Part shown: positions 56,101-64,000 of the stretch, piece by piece
Position numbering within the stretch: position 1 is the stretch's first letter
How the letters are laid out: each line of letters opens with the position of its first letter
DNA from: Cryptomeria japonica
Taxonomy: Eukaryota > Streptophyta > Pinopsida > Cupressales > Cupressaceae
Direction of reading: 5' to 3'
Length of the DNA stretch: 64,000 bases
Assembly: GCF_030272615.1 (NCBI RefSeq)
Contig: NC_081407.1
Coordinates: forward strand, 269,981,870 to 270,045,869
Position numbers and translations under genes: made by a program
Notes under the pieces: model-generated
What the model was told of the DNA's origin: nothing
Database searches by the model: none
The model's input: the letters and a program-made list of their open reading frames with translations, nothing else

Positions 56101-56510
56101 ATTTCAGCCTTTTCTCTGAAATCTCTCCTAAAAATGTCATCTATCTACACTAGAGGGGTGTCCATCTCTCTTGGTAGCAATTTTTTTTTAAATGCCTTTG
56201 TGACAATTGCAATCACCTTGATAGAGCTTCTCCTACATATGTCACTTCCCTCACACACTATTTCTTGAAATGTGACAATGTATTATGTCCTTTGTTGGTT
56301 TATTACATTTAGTTTAACTACCTTGACATGTATAATAACATATTTGTATCTATCCTTGCCCTTTCCTAGTTATCCAAGTAGTTATCTACCTCATTTCCTT
56401 CCACAATTACTAGCCCATCTATCACTTCAAATGTTTCCTTTGCTAGTTGGTCAACCATGTCATTGCCCTCCCAATAAGTATGGGTAAGTCTAAACTCTTT
56501 GAGTTTCCTT
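53200..56510. other. AT-rich intergenic region
   Basis: Upstream of EGY3. Very AT-rich from 53270 to 53960, then mixed sequence. The longest frames (86 codons on the minus strand at 55880-56140 and 60 codons at 55197-55379) have no recognised domain and no sign of splicing partners, so I do not call genes. Confidence 0.55.
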
Positions 56511-56519
56511 ATTATCTCC

Positions 56520-56850
56520 CATATTGGTGATAGCCACTTCATTGATCTTCAATTTGGAGTCTTTTTTGGTGTATATCATTAATTATCATTGGAGAATCAC
56601 TTTGTAGATGAACATGCTTCAAGTTCAATTCGACCTTGCAAGTCAAGTCAAACAATGTTGCTTGGAATTCTACTTCATTATTTGTTTTGATACCTAATTA
56701 TTTTGATACTTTCTTCAAGACTTTCCCTCCATGATCTCAAACTACACACCCAATACTAAGCTTACTCTTGAGTTGCCTCTAGAAGCCCCATATAAACCAA
56801 TTTTGAACCATTCCATTGCTAGAGGGACCCAATTTACCCTCGCCATATGG
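56520..56850 (-). pseudogene. LINE-type RNase H fragment
   Basis: The minus strand, across two frames, reads KLVYMGASRGNSR, then GKVLKKVSK, LGIKTNNEVEFQATLFDLT and HVHLQSDSPMIINDI. These correspond in order to the GASRGNP, NNEAE and GDS blocks of plant RNase H domains found at LINE polymerase C-termini or as stray genes. Frameshifts and a stop show a remnant. Confidence 0.6.
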
Positions 56851-58388
56851 TTACTAGCAAGATCAACCTACTTAATCCCATAAACAAGGGATTTCAGATT
56901 CTCAATCTTAGTAACTATTTGGTATTATTATTATAAAATTACTCATACATAGGAAAGGTTTTCTTGTGGCAATTCTCATCTAGTTTGAAGGTTGGGCTAT
57001 ATTACAATTTGCATGCTTATCTAATTTAATGCAAAAATAAGGTATGAAATTTTGATCTCCTATAAAAAATTGTGTTTACTTATTTAAAAGCTAATTATAT
57101 GTTTCTTTAGGTTTAAAATAAATTTTACATTTTTTTTTTTTAATTCTTGGTTAAAGATGTTGCATGTTATCAATAACTAAACTTATGAAAGGAACACACA
57201 ATAACATTTGATATAAAACATTTTTTTTGTAATACAAAAAATTTCATTTTGAGTTAAGAATTTATGATGTGCATGTGGGAGTGCCGAGAGTCCAATCCAA
57301 ACTAAAGCAATTGTAACTCAAGATGAGCTCTAAAGTGGGAAAAGTGCAATTAAATAGGAGTAGGGTTGTGTTATGTGAACATTGGTATATCTTCCTCTCA
57401 TTATTAATTTGAGATAGTTCCCAATTAGTTATGACCACATAGTGTGAAATTTTTAAATCTAAATCTAATGATGATATATACTTTCATAAAACAATGTCAA
57501 ACATTAAGGAATTGAAGGTAGTGCATGCTTAGAAGGAACAATCCATGTCAAACAAAGAAAAGTAAACAAAATTCAACTTTATGACATAATTAGAATCACA
57601 AGGACATACTAAGAAAATGTCATGGAAATAAAAAGGAACTTTTTTGAGAGAGTGGGAATCATATTAACAATTCATATTATTTGTGCAAACTTACTTATAC
57701 CATTTCATGTACAAAAGTTCCTATGAAATTAAAGTTTACATAGTTTCAATGTTAGTTTTTAGTTTCTAGATAAGCTTAAGGAAAAAGTTTATCTTCAATT
57801 ATAAAACCCAAAATTGAACTCTATGTAAACCCAAATATCAAATCCAAATTATCTAGAATTAAAAAATAGACTAAGTTATCCCACAAAATATTATAAATGG
57901 AAAATCTTTAATAGCTACTCCAAATTGAAGGAAGAGAATTTTTTGTAATGTCCTAAAATTGCACTCCTTGCAATTTTAGACTGCATTTGGGTCTTCACCT
58001 TACTGTTTTCGCCTCTTATCCTGATCAAAGACTTGATTATGCTCACACATATCAAAAACCTCATGCAATTAATTGATGCACCCTGCTTGCACCTTGATAT
58101 TGCCCCAAATTAGGGCAGGACTAGGTCGTGGCGCCTTGGTCCCCCTTAACGGGGACCTATCTTGGACCCCTCTCCCTCTCCTAACTCAAATTTGAAGCGA
58201 GAAAACCCCCCCTATGTCGTCTCATGTCAAAAAATTAGTCAATTAATCCTACAAACAAGTATATATATCTCCATCCTGATCTTCCATATGCCATAGTAGG
58301 TTCCATCAAGTTTAGGACTGTCCTTCCTGAAATAGTTAGAAGACATTGGATCTCCTCAAGCTGTAAACTTCTGCAAAAAGAGGACTAG
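56851..58388. other. Intergenic region with a 10-bp-arm hairpin
   Basis: No gene seen. At 57953-57979 a perfect inverted repeat, CTAAAATTGC and GCAATTTTAG, surrounds 7 bases. It lies in sequence (57944 onward, TGTAATGTCC) that may start another LTR-type repeat. GC content rises at 58080-58210. Confidence 0.5.
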
Positions 58389-58402
58389 GCTCTGATACTA
58401 AT
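58389..58402 (-). other. Copia primer binding site, decayed
   Basis: The minus strand reads TTAGTATCAGAGCC, one base away from the TGGTATCAGAGC-type initiator-Met site, immediately inside an LTR edge. It implies that internal sequence of a copia element once lay to the left. Confidence 0.6.
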
Positions 58403-59414
58403 TATTAGGTCCTGGAGACAACTAAGAGGGGGGGCGGGGGTTGAATCAGTTGTCCAATAAATTTAAACCAAAATTAACTTAACCATAACTTAATGCTGAT
58501 AGATAGTTTTATCAGTTAATTGTAGTACCGGTAAAGATTAATGCATGAAACAGAAAGACAATAACATCCACAACACATAACACAAACATTTGTACGTGGA
58601 AATCCTGTAAGGGGAAAAACCACGGTGGGAAACCTTACCCATAATCAAATTATACTACTATAGATAGTATGTGTGTACAATATGGATTCTCAACATGCAG
58701 AAAGGCCAGCTGCCTAGAGGTCATTGCTCAATCACAAAATGGGAGTCACAGTGACTACAATTGGATGGTTAAATCCAATGATAATGTATTGCTCAAAATA
58801 ACATCTTCATATGTTGGATTCAGTATAAGTTTAGCTCTGATATGCGTTCTTCAAACCTTCCTTCAATCTTCAAATAATGTCTGCGTGTATAGTTTTGCTT
58901 ATTTTTGCATATACCTTATTCACACTTCCTTACATTCCCATATCAATCTCACAAATGAGATCTTACATATATACCGAAGACCAAATGTGTAGGCCGACTT
59001 AAAAAAAATATTACAATAAAATCAATTACAAATAAATCAATATGCGATGTATCATGTTGGCTTAATGCATTTACAATAATAATAAATCATCTTCATAACG
59101 TGTCATGCTGATCTGGACTAGATATGCTTGCTGGTGCATATCATGGATCTATTTGATGGTAACGGAAAATATGCAAACCCGAATAAATCAATAACCAAAT
59201 TGCCAAAACCAAGTGATAAAATCATGTCTTCGACATTCCAAGTGCCAGTGAACAATATAACCTACCGGTGAACTAAATACCGGTGACTGTGCATAAGTCA
59301 CTGACATGCCGGTGGACAAAACCAAAGATCTCCAATTGTTGATAAGTGTTGACAAGTGTCGACAAGTGTTGAAATCAATGACAAAACCATATCAACATAT
59401 CCAAAATACCAACA
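58403..59414 (-). repeat. Ty1/copia LTR, about 1 kb
   Basis: The plus strand starts TATTAGGTCCTGGAGACAAC (ancestral TG start lost) and ends AAAATACCAACA. To its right the minus strand reads a copia polypurine tract and then pol. To its left is a PBS. The LTR therefore serves as the 3' LTR of the pol on its right and the 5' LTR of a vanished neighbour. A short plus-strand frame at 58669 is LTR sequence, not a gene. Confidence 0.65.
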
Positions 59415-59432
59415 ATCTCGCCCTTTGGCATT
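59415..59432 (-). other. Copia polypurine tract
   Basis: The minus strand reads TGCCAAAGGGCGAGAT before TGTTGG, the usual copia arrangement (AAAGGGGGAGAT) with one change. The copy at 62033-62050 keeps the unbroken AAAGGGGGAGAT. Confidence 0.7.
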
Positions 59433-59775
59433 GATGGCAATACAAGATGGAAAAACCATCAAAGTGCCAAAACAGAAATGCCAAAAACCAAAAACCAACA
59501 ATCTCCCAAAGAGATCATTAACAAGAAATCAAAATACATAATATCTCCCCTAGGAATAATCTCTCCCAAAAGATAATGTGTTTTTCCATAATATCTCTCC
59601 CCCCTTTGACATCAAATGCCAAAGCAATAAAAATTAGATTCAAAATACAAAATATCAACTCATTACAAAATACCAATTATCCAATTTATCCAACTACTCC
59701 CCCTGAGAAGTAGCTCTCCTCATCAAAGCCAAAATAAAACATTTCTCTGTTAATTCTACCGGTTGATGACAGACA

Positions 59776-61869
59776 TCAACTATCGAAGTCTCTACCGGTG
59801 GGGGATAGAACTCCAAGCTGCTCTCTAAAATATTCAAAAGTCTCCTTAGGAAAAGGCTTACTAAAAATATCTGAAATCTGCCCTTTAGTATTCACATAAA
59901 CCAATTTCACTTCTTTTGCTTCAACATTTTCTTTTAGAAAATTAAATTTAATAGAAACATGTTTAGTTTTTGAGTGAAATACAAGATTCTTAGATATATC
60001 ATTTTTTGCCATATTATCATAGTAGATAGTTATAGGTTCCTTGCATTTTACCTTTATGTCCCTCAACATTTGTTTAATTCATAATACCTATGTACAATTA
60101 GTTGTTGCTGCAACATATTTTGATTCAGCTGTTGATAGTGAAGTACAACTTTGTTTCTTACTCAACCATGAAATTAGTTTGCTACTAAGAAAAAATGCTC
60201 CGCCGGTGGTGCTTTTTCTGTCATCTACATCTCCTGCCCAATTTGCATCTGTGTATGCAAATAAATCAAAGTTTTCATCTCTAGGATACCATAAGACAAT
60301 ATTTTTAGTGCCTTGTAGGTATCGAAAAATCCTTTTTACTGTTGATTCATGATTTTCTTTAGGATTACTCTGAAATATTGAGACAATACATATTGCATTT
60401 GTAATATCAGGTCTTGTTTGTGTCAAATACAGTAAACCTCATATCATAGACTTGTATCTAGTCAGATTAACAGGTGTTGATTCATCCTTCAAAGATAGTT
60501 TATCAGTTGTAGTCATAGGTGTGCTTACCGATTTAGACTTTTCCATGCCAAATTTCTTTAGTAATTCCTTCAAGTACTTAGATTGACATAAGAATATACC
60601 TTTACCAGTCTGTGAAATATCCAATCCTAAAAAGAATTTTATCTCCCCAATCATAGATATTTCAAATTCTTGCTGCATTTTATTAGAAAAGTCTTTACAC
60701 AATCCATCTTCTCCTCCTAAGATTATATCATCAACAAAAACTTCAATAACCCAGATGTCATCATTAGTCACTTTGTAGTAGAGATTGTTGTCAGCATTAC
60801 CTTTAGTGTATCCAAGCTTCAAAATATATTTGTCCAATCTAGCATACCAAGCTCTAGGAGCTTGGTTTAGTCCATATAAAGATTTTCTTAACCTGCAAAC
60901 CATATCTTTGTCATCTGTCAAAGAAAATACATCAAGTTGTTCAATATAAACTTCTTCTTCAAGATCTCCATTCAGAAATGCACATTTAACATCCATTTGA
61001 TATACTTTATAGTTTTTGTGAGCTGCAAAAGCTAATAATAGTCTGACTACCTCAATTCTAACTACCGGTGTAAAGGTTTCATTGTAATCAATTCCTTCTT
61101 TCTGTGAATATCCCTTACACACTAATCTTGCTTTGTTTCTAATTACCTTGCCATCTTCATTAAGTTTATTTCTGAAAACCCATTTAGTTCCAATTACATT
61201 TTTTTCTTTAAGTCGGGGAACTAATGACCAAGTGTTATTCCTTTCAATTTATTCCAATTCATCTTCCATATCTTTAATCCAATATTTATCTTCACACGCC
61301 TCATGAATTGACATAGGTTCAATTTGAGAAATAAGACATACCTCTTCATTTGCCAATCTTCCTCTAGTCATAACTCCTTGAAATTTATTTTCAATTATCT
61401 GATATTTAGAGTGATTCAATCTTACATACCGAGGTGTTTTTACTTCATGTTGTTCTTCAATGATTGTTAAATCCTCAGATGACTCCGGTGTAACTGGATC
61501 AACATTCTGTACTGGTGTACTCATAGTAGGTTCATTTGTGATTATCTCTATTGCCGGTTCAGAGTCCATGTACCTTGAGTTTCCGCTAAACTGTTCATTA
61601 ATCTTCACATTTGCACTCTCAACATTTTTCTGCAGTGTTTTGTTAAAACATCTATATGCGTTGCTCTTAGATGAATAACCAAGAAATATTCTTTCGTCAC
61701 TTCTAGGATCAAATTTGCCAATATAATCTTCTCTTCTAATATAGCATTTACTTCCAAATATTCTAAATATTTAAGAGTAGGAGTATTACCAAACCATAGT
61801 TCATGAGGGGTCTTACCGGTTTCACCTTTGATGTGAGCTCTATTGAATGTATAAACTATTGTATTGACT
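59776..61869 (-). pseudogene. Ty1/copia pol, copy A (integrase end, RT, RNase H)
   Basis: In sense order: integrase C-terminal blocks (HELWFGNTPTLKYL near 61800, frameshifted), a Ser/Glu-rich linker, RT (ETFTPVVRIEVVRLLLAFAA, YQMDVKCAFLNGDLEEEVY, LYGLNQAPRAWY, catalytic FVDD near 60740) and RNase H (FAYTDANWAGDVDDRKSTTG, SWLSKKQ, AESKYVAA). It ends with KEVKLVYVNTKGQISDIFSKP. All parts from 61608 to 59776 are in one frame, interrupted by stops, for example one before IERNNTWS that is Gln in copy B. The 5' half of the element is absent. Confidence 0.9.
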
Positions 61870-62032
61870 GCTTATCTCCAATATATGTGAACAATCCAAG
61901 TGTCGGTGAACCAAATACCGGTGATTGTGCATAAGCCGCTGACATGCCGATGGACAAAACCAAAGATCTCCAAGTGCTGATAAGTGTTGACATCAATGAC
62001 AAAACCATATCAACATATCCAAAATACCAACA
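61870..62032 (-). repeat. Truncated copia LTR (copy B)
   Basis: The last 160 bp of the same LTR, ending AAAATACCAACA before an intact polypurine tract. It joins copy A integrase sequence at about 61870, which marks the tandem-duplication junction. Confidence 0.75.
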
Positions 62033-62401
62033 ATCTCCCCCTTTGGCATTCATGGCAACACAAGATGGAAAAGCCATCAAAGTGCCAAAAAAGAAATGCC
62101 AAAAACCAAAAACCAACAATCTCCCAAAGAGATCATTAACCAGAAATCAAAATACATAATATCTCCCCTAGGAATAATCTCTCCCAAAAGATAATGTGTT
62201 TTTCCATAATATCTCCCCCCCTTTGACATCAAATGCCAAAGCAATAAAAATCAGATTTAAAATACAAAATTTCAACTCATTACAAAATACCAATTATCCA
62301 ATTTATCCAATTTATCCAACTACTCCCCCTGAGAAGTAGCTCTCCTCATCAAAGCCGAAATAAAATATTTCTCTGTTAATTTTGTCGATTGATGACAAAC
62401 A

Positions 62402-64000
62402 TCAACTGTCTAAGTCTCTACCGGTGGGGGTAGAACTCCAAGCTGCTCTCTAGGATATTCAAAAGTCTCCTTAGGAAAAGTCTTAGTAAAAATATCTGCA
62501 ATCTGCTCTTTAGCATTCACATAAACCAATTTCACTTCTTTTTCTTCAACATTTTCTTTTAGAAAATTGAATTTGATAGAAACATGTTTAGTTTTTGAGT
62601 GAAATACCGGATTTTTAGATATATCAGTTGTTGCCATATTATCACAGTAGATAGTTGTAGGTTCCTTGCATTTTACCTTTATGTCCTTCAACATTTGTTT
62701 AATCCATAATACTCATGTACAATTAGTTGCTACTGCAACATATTCTGATTCAGCTGTTGATAATGATGTACAATTTTGTTTCTTACTCAACCATGAAATT
62801 AGTCTGCTACCAAGAAAAAATGCTCCACCGCTGGTGCTTTTTCTGTCATCTACATCTCCTGCCCAATTTGCATCTGTGTATGCACATAAATCAAAGTTTT
62901 CATCTCTAGGATACCATAAGCCAAGATTTGTAGTACCTTGTAGGTACCAGAAAATCCTTTTTACTGCTGATTCATGATTTTCTTTAGGATTACTCTGAAA
63001 TCTAGAGACAATACATACTACATTCGTAATATCAAGTCTTTTTGTGTCAAATACAGTAAACCTCCTATCATAGACTTGTATCTAGTCGGATTAACAGGTG
63101 TTGATTCATTCTTCAAAGATAGTTTATCAGTTGTAGTCATAGGTGTGCTTACCGGTTTAGACTTTTCCATGCCAAATTTCTTTAGTAATTCCTTCAAGTA
63201 CTTAGATTGACATAAGAATATACCTTTACTAGTCTGTGAAATCTCCAATCCTAAAAAGAATTTTATCTCCCCAATCATAGACATTTCAAATTCTAGCTGC
63301 ATTTTATTAGAAAAGTCTTTACACAATCCATCTTCTCCTCCTAAGATTATATCATCAACAAAAAATTCAATAACCAAGATGTCATCATTAGTCACTTTGT
63401 AGTATAGATTGTTGTCAGCATTACCTTTAGTGTATCCAAGCTTCAAAATATATTTGTCCAATCTAGCATACCAAGCTCCAGGAGCTTGCTTTAGTCCATA
63501 TAAAGATTTCCTTAACCTGCAAACCATATCTTTGTCATCTATCAAAGAAAATCCATCAAATTGTTCAATATAAACTTCTTGTTCAAGATCTCCATTTAGA
63601 AATGCACATTTAACATCCATTTGATATACTTTATAGTTTTTGTGAGCTGCAAAAGCTAATAATAGTTTGAATGCCTCAATTCTAGCTACCAGTGCAAAGG
63701 TTTCATGGTAATCAATTCCTTCTTTCTGTGAATATCCCTTACACACTAATCTTACTTTGTTTCTGATTACCTTGCCATCTTCATTAAGTTTATTTCTAAA
63801 AACTCATTTAGTTCCAATTACATTTTTTCTTTAGGTCGGGGAACTAATGACCAAGTGTTATTCCTTTCAATTTGTTCCAATTCATCTTTCATAGCTTTAA
63901 TCAAATATTTATCTTCACACGCCTCATGAATTGACATAGGTTCAATTTTAGAAATAAGACATACCTCTTCATTTGCCAATCTTCCTCTAGTCATAACTCG
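62402..64000 (-). pseudogene. Ty1/copia pol, copy B (RT, RNase H), runs off the window
   Basis: A second copy of the same pol segment, offset about 2626 bp from copy A and roughly 5-10 percent different by eye. RT occupies 63746-63018 (YQMDVKCAFLNGDLEQEVY, LYGLKQAPGAWY, FVDDIILGG) and RNase H lies at 62900-62402. A small deletion near 63030 shifts the frame between them. The integrase side continues beyond 64000. Confidence 0.9.

Noticed and set aside
55880-56140. Minus-strand 86-codon frame
   Set aside because: No recognised domain, no splice context and AT-rich repeat debris around it; not supported as a gene.
58669-58992. Plus-strand 107-codon frame with hydrophobic stretches
   Set aside because: Lies wholly within the copia LTR and has no family resemblance.

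Overview
This window looks like nuclear DNA from a land plant with a large, repeat-rich genome. A gymnosperm is my best guess. The reasons are LTR retrotransposons nested three deep, a single-copy chloroplast-protein gene spread over 10.6 kb with introns of 3.7 and 4.5 kb, and LINE debris throughout. The taxon is inference; nothing in the sequence names the species.

Positions 1-37163 are a three-level nest of Ty3/gypsy elements, all in minus-strand sense. Level 1 is a degenerate gypsy element with an initiator-Met-type primer binding site, cut off by the left window edge. Level 2 (4521-36550) inserted into the 5' LTR of level 1 and left the 5-bp duplication GTAAC. Level 3 (10750-26969, about 16.2 kb) inserted into the integrase zinc finger of level 2 and left the duplication CTTAC. 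Levels 2 and 3 are one family: a giant Tat/Ogre-like element with a very long Gag-Pro-RT-RNaseH-second RNaseH-INT frame, a 2.2-kb leader and a 4.9-kb segment between integrase and 3' LTR.

That last segment carries a separate two-exon gene on the plus strand, antisense to the retroelement, which encodes a plant mobile domain (PMD) protein of about 673 codons. Its intron holds two unusual structures present in both copies. The first is a field of CGCGTCTGTG-like decamers, whose complement occurs in two clusters in the 5' leader. The second is an array of seven 25-nt stem-loops whose 5-bp arms change in compensating pairs. These are the best candidates for an undescribed system. Both PMD copies carry stops; the level-3 copy has only five in-frame TAG codons and no frameshift over 652 codons of exon 2.

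Positions 37164-42530 are host flank with two local tandem duplications, a LINE reverse-transcriptase remnant, AT-rich DNA and a 1.1-kb pyrimidine-rich microsatellite tract. Positions 42534-53123 (minus) hold the one intact host gene, EGY3-like, with six exons and a predicted 603-aa thylakoid site-2-protease homologue that lacks the HExxH motif. Its two large introns hold LINE remnants. Positions 53200-58400 are AT-rich with a LINE RNase H fragment. Positions 58403-64000 hold a Ty1/copia element in minus sense whose 3' half is duplicated in tandem with a period of about 2.6 kb.
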